Below, in pieces: positions 9,856 to 21,960 of a stretch of 64,000 bases of DNA. The position numbers and the translations under genes were made by a program. Each line of letters begins with the position of its first letter. The first letter of the stretch is position 1. Under the pieces are notes generated by a model. That model was given only the letters and a program-made list of their open reading frames with translations. It did not search any database and was not told the DNA's origin. The stretch is taken from NCBI GenBank assembly GCA_947044405.1, contig CAMRHE010000457.1, positions 422,001 through 486,000 on the forward strand. Reading direction: 5' to 3'. The stretch is from Leptodactylus fallax (lineage: Eukaryota; Chordata; Amphibia; Anura; Leptodactylidae).

Positions 9856-11486
9856 CAGTACAGACCAAAAGTTTGGACACACCTTCTCATTCCAAGAGTT
9901 TTCTGTATTTTCATGACTATAAAAATTGTAGATTCACACTGAAGGCATCAAAACTATGAATTAACACATGTGGAATTATATACTTAACAAAAAAGTGTGA
10001 AACAACTGAAAATAGGTCTTATATTCTAGGTTCTTCAAAGTAGCCACCTTTTGCTTTGATTACTGCTTTGCACACTCTTGGCATTCTCTTGATGAGCTTC
10101 AAGAGGTAGTCACCTGAAATGGTCTTCCAACAGTCTTGAAGGAGTTCCCAGAGATGCTTAGCACTTGTTGGCCCTTTTGCCTTCACTCTGCGGTCCAGCT
10201 CACCCCAAACCATCTGGATTGGGTTCAGGTCTGGTGACTGTGGAGGCCAGGTCATCTGGCGTAGCACCCCATCACTCTCCTTCTTGGTCAAATAGCCCTT
10301 ACACAGTCTGGAGGTGTGTTTGGGGTCATTGTCCTGTTGAAAAATAAATGATGGTCCAACTAAACGCAAACCGGATGGAATAGCATGCCGCTGCAAGATG
10401 CTGTGGTAACCATGCTGGTTCAGTATTCCTTCAATTTTCAATAAATCCCCAACAGTGTCACCAGCAAAGCACCCCCACACCATCACACCTCCTCCTCCAT
10501 GCTTCACGGTGGGAGCCAGGCATGTAGAGTCCATTCGTTCACCTTTTCTGCGTCGCACAAAGACACGGTGGTTGGAACCAAAGATCTCAAATTTGGACTC
10601 ATCAGACCAAAGCACAGATTTCCACAGGTCTAATGTCCAGTCCTTGTGTTCTTTAGCCCAAACAAGTCTCTTGTGCTTGTTGCCTGTCCTTAGCAGTGGT
10701 TTCCTAGCAGCTATTTTACCATGAAGGCCTGCTGCACACAGTCTCCTCTTAACAGTTGTTGTAGAGATGTGTCTGCTGCTAGAACTCTGTGTGGCATTGA
10801 CCTGGTCTCTAATCTGAGCTGCTGTTAACCTGCGATTTCTGAGTCTGGTGACTCGGATGAACTTATCCTCCGCAGCAGAGGTGACTCTTGGTCTTACTTT
10901 CCTGGGACGGTCCTCATGTGAGCCAATTTCTTTGTAGCACTTGATGGTTTTGGCCACTGCACTTGGGGACACTTTCAAAGTTTTCCCAATTTTTCGGACT
11001 GACTCACCTTCATTTCTTAAAGTAATGATGGCCACTCGTTTTTCTTTACTTAGCTGCTTTTTTTCTTGCCATAATACAAATTCTAACACTCCATTCAGTA
11101 GGACTATCAGCTGTGTATCCACCTGACTTCTGAACAACACAACTTATGGTCCCAACCCCATTTATAAGGCAAGAAATCCCACTTATTAAACCTGACAGGG
11201 CACACCTGTGAAGTGAAAACCATTTCAGGTGACTACCTCTTGAAGCTCATCAAGAGAATGCCAAGAGTGTGCAAAGCAGTAATCAAAGCAAAAGGTGGCT
11301 ACTTTGAAGAACCTAGAATATAAGACATATTTTCAGTTGTTTCACACTTTTTTGTTAAGTATATAATTCCATATGTGTTAATTCATAGTTTTGATGCCTT
11401 CAGTGTGAATCTACAATTTTTATAGTCATGAAAATACAGAAAACTCTTGGAATGAGAAGGTGTGTCCAAACTTTTGGTCTGTACTG
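9856..11486 (-). mobile_element. Tc1/mariner element, nearly complete, DD38 type
   Basis: A 1631-bp element is flanked by TA at 9854-9855 and 11487-11488. It starts and ends with inverted CAGTACAGACCAAAAGTTTG. The inverted arms are unusually long, about 268 bp each (9856-10123 and 11219-11486), and by eye differ at only two positions, so the insertion is young. The arms include the last ~29 codons of the transposase, so the right arm carries a duplicate of that coding end in + orientation. It lies inside the GGGTCTGATCTGG array. Confidence 0.93.
10019..11140 (-). CDS. Tc1-family transposase, open but E-to-Q in catalytic triad
   Basis: A 373-codon frame with no stops. It has an N-terminal helix-turn-helix pair (EGESVRKIGKTLKVSPSAV and later RRLTAAQIRDQV), then the DDE domain. 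The first catalytic D lies in LWSDESKFEIFG and the second in [11 protein letters not shown]. Exactly 38 residues later, where a catalytic E is expected in SPDLNPI(E), there is Q (NPIQMVW). Tc1 transposases cut and paste DNA at TA sites; a Q here should abolish catalysis. The D-38-x spacing fits the DD38E group described as Intruder (recalled from the literature). The true start may be a later Met or a non-ATG site, since family members usually begin near the KKQLSKEKR segment. Otherwise the reading frame is intact. Confidence 0.85.
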   Translation of the reverse strand: MLFRSQVDTQLIVLLNGVLEFVLWQEKKQLSKEKRVAIITLRNEGESVRKIGKTLKVSPSAVAKTIKCYKEIGSHEDRPRKVRPRVTSAAEDKFIRVTRLRNRRLTAAQIRDQVNATQSSSSRHISTTTVKRRLCAAGLHGKIAARKPLLRTGNKHKRLVWAKEHKDWTLDLWKSVLWSDESKFEIFGSNHRVFVRRRKGERMDSTCLAPTVKHGGGGVMVWGCFAGDTVGDLLKIEGILNQHGYHSILQRHAIPSGLRLVGPSFIFQQDNDPKHTSRLCKGYLTKKESDGVLRQMTWPPQSPDLNPIQMVWGELDRRVKAKGPTSAKHLWELLQDCWKTISGDYLLKLIKRMPRVCKAVIKAKGGYFEEPRI

Positions 11487-11544
11487 TATATATATATTAG
11501 GGGTCTGGTCTGGGATCTGTACTTGTCTATATATATATTAGGGG
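11487..11544 (+). repeat. GGGTCTGATCTGG array, segment 2
   Basis: Short remnant of the array between the Tc1 element and the hAT-type element. Its last 8 bases, ATTAGGGG (11537-11544), form the left target-site copy of the following insertion. Confidence 0.75.
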
Positions 11545-11856
11545 CAGGGGCGCACCGCTAATGAGGCGAAGTGAGGCGGTCGCCTCAGGCAGCACTGTCT
11601 GTCACTGTCTGGGGGGCGACATTTTTAATATTTATTTAATGTAAACCAGCCCAGGACAGCCCGCTTTAGAAAAAAAAACAGAGCTGAGCGGGGCCTCTCC
11701 TGGACTGGTTTACGAGACGTCGCATCTCAGTGCAAGCGGTGATACAATGATGTCATCACACCGCCTATGCTGAGACACAGACGTCGCGGACAAGAAGAGG
11801 CGGTGGCTCCATCAAGGCATCGCAGGTAGGTGTGGAGAACTTTTTTTATATATATA

Positions 11857-11903
11857 AATAGGCCGTAACCTGTTGGAGTATCTCCAGCAGGTAACGGCCT
11901 ATT
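11857..11903. repeat. Conserved hairpin (copy 1)
   Basis: The arms AGGCCGTAACCTGTTGGAG and CTCCAGCAGGTAACGGCCT pair with two mismatches around a short loop. The same hairpin recurs at 58280-58325 and 63219-63265 in elements with different ends. Confidence 0.8.
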
Positions 11904-12033
11904 TATTTACCTACCCCGCATCTGCTCGTGGCCGCCTCTGCTTCCCCTTCTGCTATGGGATGCAGAAGAGGAAGTGGATGCCGCTGTGAGCAGCTGCGGG
12001 CATCGGTAAGTGAGGCCACAGGCCGCAAATACT

Positions 12034-12360
12034 ACTATTATACTCCAGGGTCTTTTCAGACCCCGGAGTATAATAATCGGACACCCAGGGGAGGTGATAA
12101 ACATAAAAAACAGTGTTGCTCACCTCTCCAGCGATCGGTGTTACTCCGAGCAGGCTTGGGGCCTCTGGTGACGTCATCAGGTCACGTCGCCGGCCTGATC
12201 ACATGATGTGTGTGCGCAATTAAACAGGGTCGAAAGCTACAGGAGTGCACCGGTGTCCAGGATAATTAAGTAACTCTGGTTTTTATGTTTGTATCCTCCC
12301 CTGGGTCTCCGATCATTATACTCAGGGGTCTGAAAAGACCCGCAAGTATAATAATAGTTC
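12034..12360. repeat. Foldback module with hairpin ends
   Basis: The left hairpin TATTATACTCCAGGGTCT/CAGACCCCGGAGTATAATA is mirrored by a right hairpin near 12311-12359. The flanking stretches GACACCCAGGGGAGGT..AACATAAAAA and TTTTTATGTTTG..CCTCCCCTGGGTCTCC are also inverted, so the whole ~325 bp can fold. Related modules lie at 4795-5125, 40205-40640, 40955-41345, 57838-58135 and (one side) 63048-63095. Confidence 0.8.
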
Positions 12361-12369
12361 ATTGGTGGG

Positions 12370-13090
12370 CAACTATGGGGCATAATACCGTGTGCAGGGG
12401 CCACTGTGGAGCATAATACCAGTGCAGGGGCCACTGTGGAGCATAATGCCAGTGCAGGGGCCACTATGGGGCATATTACCGTGTGCAGGGGCCACTGAGG
12501 AACATAATACCCTGTGCAGGGGCCACTGTGGAGCATAATACAAGTGCATGGGCCACTATGGAGCATAATACCCTGTGCAGGGGCCACTTTGGAGCATAAT
12601 ACAAGTGCAGGGGCCACTATGGAGCATAATACCAGTACAGGGGCCACTATGGAGCATAATACCAGTGCAGGGGCCACTATGGAGTATAATACCAGTGCAG
12701 GGGCCACTATGGAGTATAATACCAGTGCAGGGACCACTATGGAGCATAATACCAGTGCAGGGGCCACTATGGAGTATAATACCAGTGCAGGGGCCACTAT
12801 GGAGCATAATACCGTGTGCAAGGGCCACTGTGGAGCATAATTCCATGTGCAGGGGCCAATATGGAGCATAATATCGTGTGCAGGGGCCAATATGGGGCAT
12901 AATACCGTGTGCAGGGGCCACTAGGGAGCATAAAACTGTGTGCAGGGGTTGCTGTGGAACATAATACCGTGTGCAGGGGCCACTGCGGGGCATAATACCT
13001 TGTGCAGGGGCCACTATGGAGCATAATACCGCGTGCAGGGGCCGCTGCGAGGCATAATACAGTGTGCAGGGGCTGCTGTGGAACATTATA
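12370..13090 (-). repeat. 30/31-bp tandem array (reverse orientation)
   Basis: About 24 units reading GCATAATACC(G/A)GTGCAGGG, GCCACTATGG on the + strand, the reverse complement of the array at 4.13 kb. Several units are 30 bp, a multiple of three, which produces overlapping open frames of up to 217 codons on both strands. These are repeat artefacts. Confidence 0.85.
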
Positions 13091-14231
13091 GTGTGTGTAA
13101 ATGGGGTGCTATAAACAGGGGCTATGGTGCCTGTTTATATCATACGCTGTCTGTTTATAGTAGCCGTGTGATGTAATTCCAGCCTTGTCACATAGACATG
13201 TACAGGACGAGGCTGTAGTTACATGACATGGCCGCTATGAGATGAATGACACTGTGTAAACAGAGAAGCAGTCACGGCGCTTACACAGGTACCACGGTTC
13301 ATTCAAACAGCTGATCAGTGGGGGTCCTGGGTTTTGAGCCCCACTGATTAGTTTATTAATGACCTGGAAAACCTTTTAATTAGTTAACACCTGGGGCATT
13401 ATTAATAAGGGGCACTATTTATACAGGGTACACACGGACATTATTAATATAAAGATGCACTTGGGAGTATTTTTCATTATGGGGGGGGGTTATATCATAT
13501 ATTATATAATTGGGGTAACAGCAGGATGGGTGTGCAGGTGAGGACAATGTGGGTCGGGTCCCTAGAAAAGGGAAGAGCCAAAGATGTCTGTGTTGCAACC
13601 TTTACAGAGACAAGTCACAGCTGGAAGAAGTGGTCATGGCGGTCCAAAGGGAAGAGAAGGGAAATGTGACCGATTAGTCAGAGACGTCACCTGTAAGTCA
13701 CAGAATATTACTGCCCTGTATTCACCTAAATGATAGAGGATAAATATCTGAGTGATGGGGGTCTGTCTGCTGAGACCCCCACTGAGCCTGAGAATTCAGT
13801 TTTTCACCCCACTGGGTGGGAATCCAGCCTGGCTGCAGCCATATATATAGGTGGCACTTGGTGGATGGACGAACCCGCGTGGCTCTCATTCACTTCAATG
13901 GGAGCGCCAAAGATACCCGAAGTCCAGTACTCAGCTGTCTGCGGCGCTCCTATTATAGAGAATGGGGGCCACGTGGGCTCGTCCATCCACCAAGCAGAAG
14001 ATGTGTGACGTTACTTTCATTGTTAATGCCGTGTTGTTGATCTGATACTGAAGTAATACAGGAAGAAGAATTCTTAAAATCTGTTTTATCACTTTGTGTA
14101 TATTGTGCGACGATAACAGCGTGTGAAGCTAGTAGCATGGAAACGCAATTTTATATATATTTTTTTTTTTTTTGGGGGGGGCGTCTTTCTATAGTCCGCC
14201 TCAGGCAGCAAAGAGGCTAGGGTCACCACTG

Positions 14232-14283
14232 ATTAGGGGTCTGATCTGGGGTCTGTACTTGTATATACTGTATATATATATAT
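14232..14283 (+). repeat. GGGTCTGATCTGG array, segment 3
   Basis: Begins with the right 8-bp target copy ATTAGGGG and holds about one unit of the array before the LINE insertion. Confidence 0.75.
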
Positions 14284-14293
14284 TAATTTTTGT

Positions 14294-14536
14294 GTGGACA
14301 ACACAGTACCCACAAAAGTGGTGAGGTGCTTCTCCAATAACAAACCATGGATTAACTCTGATATAAAAACACTACTTAAGGAGAAAAAGATGGCATTCAG
14401 GACAAGAGATAAGGAGGGGTTGAGGGAAGTACAAAAGGAGCTGAGGCATCAAATCAGGCAGGGAAAAGCCAGTTATAAAGAAAAAATGGAAAAGCAAATG
14501 GAAAGAAAAGACATAAGGGGGGGTCTGGGAGGGGCT
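14294..14536 (+). pseudogene. LINE ORF linker region, frame-shifted from the RT
   Basis: This segment encodes the basic linker usually found between the endonuclease and reverse transcriptase (CFSNNKPWINSDIKTLLKEK, then QKELRHQIRQGKASYKEKMEK). It stops in a G-rich run at 14517-14539 and is in a different frame from the reverse transcriptase that follows, so at least one frameshift separates them. Confidence 0.7.
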
Positions 14537-14681
14537 TAAGTCAATTTCGGGTCATAAACAGTCTGTCTGCCAGATTGAGGCAGATGTTAATTGGCTTAAT
14601 GAACTAAACCTATTCTTCAACAGATTTGATCACACACCAGCTCCTCCCACCCCAGCATGTCCTTCAGCTCCCCCCACCACA

Positions 14682-16178
14682 ATGACTTCTCCCCATGCGG
14701 CCACTTCCCAACAGACCAGTAAATCCAGAAATCCATCTTTATCTGGCCACAGTCTGACCTTCACACGGGCCCAGGTGAGGAAGGAGATGAAAAAGATCAA
14801 GGCGAGGAAAGCCGCAGGGCCAGATGACATCAGTGCAAGGCTAATTAAGACTTGCGGGGACCAGCTGTGTGGTATAATTACATATATGTATAATATGAGC
14901 CTGAGGCAGGAAATAGTCCCTGAATTATGGAAATCTTCTTGTGTGGTACCAGTTCCAAAGAAACCCCACCCTATGGACCTCAACGACTACAGACCTGTAG
15001 CACTGACATCCCACCTGATGAAGATCTTGGAGAGATTGGTTCTCACACATCTGCGCCCTCTAGTGAGCCCCGCTATGGACCCCCTCCAGTTTTCTTATCG
15101 GCCGGGCATTGGGGTAGATGATGCCATCATCCACCTTCTGCACAGGGCTCTGTCTCACCTGGAGAAACCAGGGAACACAGTGAGAATAATGTTCTTTGAC
15201 TTCTCCAGTGCTTTTAACACCATACAGCCCAGGTTATTGAGGGACAAGCTGGACCTTGCTGGAGTGGACCACCACCTCTCCAACTGGATCCTAGACTACC
15301 TCACAAATCGACCTCAATACGTGAGAGCCCAAGACTGTGTGTCAGGTACCGTGATCTGTAATACGGGGGCACCTCAGGGTACGGTTCTCGCCCCTTTCCT
15401 CTTCACACTGTACACTGCAGATTTTAGGTGCAACTCATCCAGCTGCTACCTACAGAAGTATTCTGACGACTCTGCAATAGTAGGCCTCATCACAGACGAT
15501 GATGACAGGGAGTACAGAGAACTGAACCAGCATTTTGTGGACTGGTGCCACCGGAACCACCTGAAGATTAACGCGGGGAAGACCAAGGAGATGGTGGTGG
15601 ACTTCCGCAAAGGCAGATGCCCTCCAAAACCAGTGGACATTCTGGGGATGGGCATCGAGATTGTGAACACCTATAAGTACCTGGGTTTGCTCCTTAATAA
15701 TAAGCTGGACTGGGCAGATCATATGGAGGCCCTGTACAGGAAGGGCCACAGCAGGCTCTACCTGCTTAGGAAGCTGAGAACCTTTGGAATCCGGGGGGCA
15801 CTTCTTAGAACTTTCTTCAACTCGGTAGTGGCATCAGCCATCTTCTTTGGAGTGGCCTGCTGGGGGAGCAGTATATCAACCAGGGACAGAAATAAACTTG
15901 ACAAGCTGATTAGAAGGGCCAGCTCTTTCCTGGGGAGCCCACTGGACCCAGTGCAGGTGGTGGGTGACAGAAGGATACTGTCCGTGGTGAGCTCCATGCA
16001 GAAGAAGAAGTCCCATCCCATGCATGAGACTGTGATCGCGCTGAGCAGTACTGTCAGTGACCGACTGCTCCACCCTAAGTGTGAGAAGGAGCGCTATCGG
16101 AAGTCTTTCCTCCCCACCGTGGTTAGGCTGTACAACCAACACCGACCTAAGCGGAGATCATTACACACAGAGAACTGA
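14682..16178 (+). CDS. LINE reverse transcriptase, open frame
   Basis: A 498-codon open frame. RT motifs appear in order: ARKAAGPDDISARLIK (palm entry), VPVPKKPHPMDLNDYRPVAL, FFDFSSAFNTIQP (first catalytic D), TGAPQGTVLAPFLFTLY, and YSDDSAIVG (the usual Y/FADD box with S). Next come DWCHRNHLKINAGKTKEMVVDF and a C-terminal FFNSVVASAIFFGVACWG region. YSDD is, as I recall, normal for Rex1-type elements. The enzyme copies its own RNA into a nicked chromosome. The frame is open here, but with no endonuclease or 5' end the copy cannot act alone. The first ~35 codons may lie upstream of the true conserved start. Confidence 0.85.
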   Translation: MTSPHAATSQQTSKSRNPSLSGHSLTFTRAQVRKEMKKIKARKAAGPDDISARLIKTCGDQLCGIITYMYNMSLRQEIVPELWKSSCVVPVPKKPHPMDLNDYRPVALTSHLMKILERLVLTHLRPLVSPAMDPLQFSYRPGIGVDDAIIHLLHRALSHLEKPGNTVRIMFFDFSSAFNTIQPRLLRDKLDLAGVDHHLSNWILDYLTNRPQYVRAQDCVSGTVICNTGAPQGTVLAPFLFTLYTADFRCNSSSCYLQKYSDDSAIVGLITDDDDREYRELNQHFVDWCHRNHLKINAGKTKEMVVDFRKGRCPPKPVDILGMGIEIVNTYKYLGLLLNNKLDWADHMEALYRKGHSRLYLLRKLRTFGIRGALLRTFFNSVVASAIFFGVACWGSSISTRDRNKLDKLIRRASSFLGSPLDPVQVVGDRRILSVVSSMQKKKSHPMHETVIALSSTVSDRLLHPKCEKERYRKSFLPTVVRLYNQHRPKRRSLHTEN

Positions 16179-16395
16179 AATATCTCTCTGCCTGTTATAT
16201 CCCCCCCCCCCCCCTCTGCTACGCCCTATCTGTCTGTCTGCTATTAATGTAATGCCTCTCACCTTGGAACATTCCTGTACATGTTGTATTTGTATTTGTA
16301 TCTGCTTATCTTATCTTTGCTGCTGTAACACACTGAATTTCCCCATTGTGGGACTATTAAAGGACTATTATTATTATTATTATTATTATATATAT

Positions 16396-16421
16396 TAGGG
16401 ATCTGATCTGGGGTCTGTACT

Positions 16422-16463
<42 letters not shown>

Positions 16464-17010
16464 GGGTCTGGTCTGGGGTCTGTACTTGTCTATGTATATT
16501 TAGGGGTCTGGTCTGGGGTCTGTACTTGTTTATATCTATTAAGTGTCTGATCTGGGGTCTGTACTTGTCTGTATATATATATATATTAGGGGTCTGATCT
16601 GGGGTCTGCATTTGTCTATATATATTAGGGGTCTGATCTGGGGTCTTTCTCAGTTTCAGAGGTCTGGTCTGGGGCCTCTATGTGTTTAGGGATGAGATCT
16701 GGGGTCTTTATTAGTTTAGGAGGTCTGGTTTTGGGTCTGTATTTTTTATGGTGAGATCTGGGGTGTATATGGGTTTAGGAGATTGGGTCTGGGGTCTCAA
16801 TTTGTTTAAGGGTGAGGTTTTGGGTCTTTCTCAGTTTCGGAGGTCTGGTCTGGGGTCTGTATTTGTTATAGTGAGATCTGGGGTGTATATTAGTTTAGGA
16901 GCTCTGGCTTGGGGTCTCTGTTTGTTTAGGGGTGAGATCTGGGGTCTTTCTCAGTTTAGGGGGTCCGGTCTGGGGTCTGATTGTTTGGTTGTTACTACAT
17001 GTCGTATTTT
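16396..17010 (+). repeat. GGGTCTGATCTGG array, segment 4
   Basis: The largest remaining piece of the array: units of GGGTCTGATCTGGGGTCTG plus TACTTGTCTATATATAT up to about 16620, then degenerate units with GGTCTTTCTCAGTTTAGG, GTGAGATCTGGGG to about 17000. The lengthening and drift towards the right suggest older units. Confidence 0.8.
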
Positions 17011-18120
17011 TTAAAACATAAATAATCCAGAAACCAATAACAAGGGGCCAGTACAGCCCTCATGGTTATTTTACATCTGTCTGTGTCCCAATTTTTGGTT
17101 ATCTTGAATAACCCCTTTAAATTGGTATGGCAGGTTTTTCATTGATGGCCTGTCCTTACAATGCAACTCCAATGTGCTATGGTTGGGGGTCTGGGATTCC
17201 CCCAGATCAGCCCAATGAAGGGGCAGTGTTGTTTGTGCCCTTTTACTATTGGGTCAGACAGGTACATGTGATTGTGCTTGGGGTTGCAGGAGATCCTTAG
17301 TTTGCCACATCTATGGATGCACCCATGTTGACGCATTGTGGCCCTTCCTTTGGGTCAGATCCCCATCGATCCCACACTGGTGGCCCATCTTTACGATCTT
17401 ATGTGTAACCTAATAAAAATATATGGCTCCCACCAATCTGTCCCATTAATCGTAAAAAATTTGGGAACTTTTGGGAATTTTAGGACATTTTTGGGGGAAT
17501 TTAATGTCCATTGTCGTAAAGGTAATATCTATATACAACAATGACATGTCAATGGGCAGATCTTACCATCGGGGGTGATGCCAAGCTGTGGAGGAAGTTA
17601 AGGCATGCTACTGCCTGAAACCTTCAGCTAATAATACTCACAACGGGTCTAGTAAAATAAGGGTTTCACATACTTTTCTGACATAGGCACTGGCTGACAT
17701 CTATATGATGACCCCCCCCCCCCCTGTGTTCTAGACCTCGCCGATCATCGATCACTCACAGAGGAGGTGAATGGGTTAAGTTTTCCACTCGGATATTTTT
17801 TTCTGGTTATGCAAAGAGCAGATTGTTTAATTTGCTTTCCCTCTCTCTGAATAGCTATGGGAATTGTGAAACGCGTGCGAAGGGCGAGGAGGGGGTGTCA
17901 GGCGGAGGATAATCTGTGCAATTATTTCATTTGGTGAGACATGTTGTAGCCTGATGTGTGAGCTCCCCAGCGGCCATTCAGCTAGAGATCTGCTGGAGTG
18001 TGTGTCAGCTGTGTGTGCGGAGGAATAATGAGCCCAGACCTGAGAGACTGACATGTCATAGAGATATCAGAACATAACCCATAGATATAGCAAATGTACT
18101 GTATGTTATATGGACATATA
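17011..18120. other. Intergenic with a MITE-like fragment
   Basis: Near 17100-17340 CCCCTTTAAATTGG and GGGGGTCTGGGATTCCCCC resemble the TTAA-type MITEs. A C homopolymer (about 14) lies at 17710-17724. No gene is recognised. Confidence 0.3.
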
Positions 18121-18121
18121 C

Positions 18122-18123
<2 letters not shown>

Positions 18124-18172
<49 letters not shown>

Positions 18173-18481
18173 GTAGGTAGGAAGATAGATAGATAGCTAG
18201 ATATAGACAGATGATAGATAGATAGATATAAAGATATGATATGATATAGATAGATGATAAATAGATAGATAAATAAATCTATCTCAAATATTATTATTAT
18301 TATTATTATTATATAATACTTTCTTATTTATATATTGTGGCTTTATATGTATATCTATCTACAATATATAGATAGATAAATAGATAAACAAATAATAGAT
18401 AGTTATGAAATAAATAGTTATGATAAAGAGACATAAGACAATCAATATTATCGATTTCATATCTATCTATCTATTTATCTA
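18124..18481. repeat. GATA/ATT microsatellites
   Basis: (GATA)n from about 18124, with interruptions, an (ATT)n tract near 18290-18312, and TATC units up to 18480. The Tc1 element at 18482 inserted at a TA within this array; similar TATC units resume after its right end at 20104. Confidence 0.85.
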
Positions 18482-20103
<1,622 letters not shown>

Positions 20104-20173
20104 TACCTATCTCATATCTATCTGTCTATCTATCTCATATCTATCTATCTATCTCTCATATCTATCTATCTCA

Positions 20174-20206
<33 letters not shown>

Positions 20207-20600
20207 CATATCTATCTAGGAGAAAATCAAATGGCAGCACTCCAAAGTGCAAAACAACTGGTTCCTTATTCCAATGCAAAGTTTCGGTTCATGTCTGAAC
20301 CTTTCTCAGACATGAACCAAAACATTGCATTGGAATAAAGAACCACTAGATAGATAAAAAATCAAAAAGCAGCAACACTCCAATATTTAGAGAAAGTGAA
20401 TATTTAATCCAAAGCAATAGATAGATAGATAGATAGATTGATTGATTGATTTATATGTGATATAAGATGAATACTTTGATAGCTAGATAAATAAATAGAT
20501 ACATATTAAATAAATAGATAGACAGATAGATATGTAGGAGATAGATAGAATATCAAAAAAGTCGCAGGACTTCAATATTTAAAGTAAAGGAGATCCAAAG

Positions 20601-20637
<37 letters not shown>

Positions 20638-20640
20638 TGG

Positions 20641-20671
<31 letters not shown>

Positions 20672-20747
20672 CGATCGATAGAGAGAAAGATGATAGATAT
20701 GAGATAGATAGATAGATAGATAGATATGAGATAGATAGATAGATATG

Positions 20748-20791
<44 letters not shown>

Positions 20792-20922
20792 CAATAGATA
20801 GATATATAGATCAATAGATAGATATTAGATAGATAGATATATAGATAGATAGATAGATGTGAAATAGATAGATATATAGATATGAGATAGATAGATATGA
20901 GATAGATAGATAGATAGATATG

Positions 20923-20955
<33 letters not shown>

Positions 20956-21188
20956 TGAGATAGATAGATCAATAGATAGATAGATAGATCAATAGATAGA
21001 TATTAGATAGATATATAGATAGATAGATAGATATGAGATAGATAGATATGAGATAGATAGATCAATAGATAGATAGATCAATAGATAGATATTAGATAGA
21101 TAGATAGATATGAAATAGATAGATAGATCAATAGATAGATATGAGATAGATAGATATGAGATAGATAGATAGATAGGAGATAGATATG

Positions 21189-21230
<42 letters not shown>

Positions 21231-21360
21231 GAGATAGCTATGAGATAGATAGATAGATAGATCAATAGATAGATATGAGATAGATAGATAGATAGATATG
21301 AGATAGATATGAAATAGATAGATAGATAGATCGATACTGTAGATAAATAGACAGACAGAT
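20104..21360. repeat. Large GATA/TATC microsatellite region
   Basis: TATC units at 20104-20218, then a ~200-bp interruption (20219-20420) with the inverted pair GGTTCATGTCTGAAC/GACATGAACC. GATA units with GAGATA and CAATA interruptions follow from about 20415 to 21345. Frames reading ISYLSIYLS in the reverse direction are repeat products. Confidence 0.9.
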
Positions 21361-21960
21361 ACAAATCAGAACCAACTTGTTAAGGAAAAGACATGCCCTG
21401 CTCAATAAGAAAGAAATATGATTTCTTTGTCCTAAGAGGGGTGTCCTCATAGATAGTGTACACCAGAAAGCCCCCATAAGTCACGCCAACTAGAGTGCAG
21501 CTCTGGTACTACAGTTCTGTTCCATTGACGTAAATGAGCCCAAGTTGCAATACCACAACCAAACTGTGGACAGGTGTGGTGCTGTTTAATGAAGAAAGCA
21601 GCCAGGCTTTTCTAGTCCTGAACAACTGTTTCAAAGGTGAAAACTAGAGGTGTCCACTCTGTGCCTCGGCCTAGAGATAAGTCTACTGTGTTCTTTGCAC
21701 TTGAGCAGGGGGCATTGAAAGATGGGATGAATCATAGATCTCAGAGATTGACTAAATAAGGCCATACATGTAAGATTTCCAATGGCCCCATGACGGTAAT
21801 TGTTCTTATGAATGACACCTCTATCAACATTAACAACTATGGTAAACTGCCCAAGCTGAGTCTACACAACATAGAAGATGATCAACTAAAATCAGCCGTG
21901 TCAAACATTGATGTTTTTGGCCAAAGAAGTGTAGTGTCTGTACTTCAGAATGGTCAAATG
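21361..21960. other. Intergenic, no feature recognised
   Basis: Unique-looking sequence between the GATA array and the diverged repeats that begin near 21.95 kb. No domain, splice-supported exon or repeat end was seen. Confidence 0.3.

Larger units (their letters stand above)
11545..14231 (+). mobile_element. Non-autonomous hAT-type element, family 2 (2.7 kb)
   Basis: The element is bordered by an exact 8-bp duplication, ATTAGGGG, at 11537-11544 and 14232-14239. The left end is CAGGGGCGCACCGCTAATG; the right end, read inward, is CAGTGGTGACCCTAGCCTC. The 8-bp duplication and CAG-NGG ends identify the hAT superfamily. Inside are several hairpins (11857-11903, 12034-12076, 12311-12359), a 30-bp tandem array, a MITE-like segment at 13.1-13.39 kb and a palindrome around TTGGTGGATGGACGA at 13860-13995. 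A T/G homopolymer lies at 14160-14180. No transposase remains. A second copy in inverse orientation is at 61450-63545. Confidence 0.85.
14284..16391 (+). mobile_element. 5'-truncated non-LTR retrotransposon (Rex1/L2-like LINE)
   Basis: A LINE fragment of about 2.1 kb. It lacks the endonuclease domain and starts in the linker before the reverse transcriptase. Its 3' end, GAATTTCCCCATTGTGGGAC followed by TATTAAAGG and an (ATT)n tail at 16362-16389, is the style of Rex1 and related fish/amphibian LINEs. It inserted into the AT-rich part of the array, so its target duplication is ambiguous. Confidence 0.85.

Noticed and set aside
12237..13086. Overlapping ORFs of up to 217 codons on both strands
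   Set aside because: Translation of the 30/31-bp tandem array inside the hAT family 2 element; no domain, and mirrored by frames in every copy of the array.
15446..16142. Minus-strand ORFs of 74-99 codons
   Set aside because: Shadows of the LINE reverse transcriptase frame.
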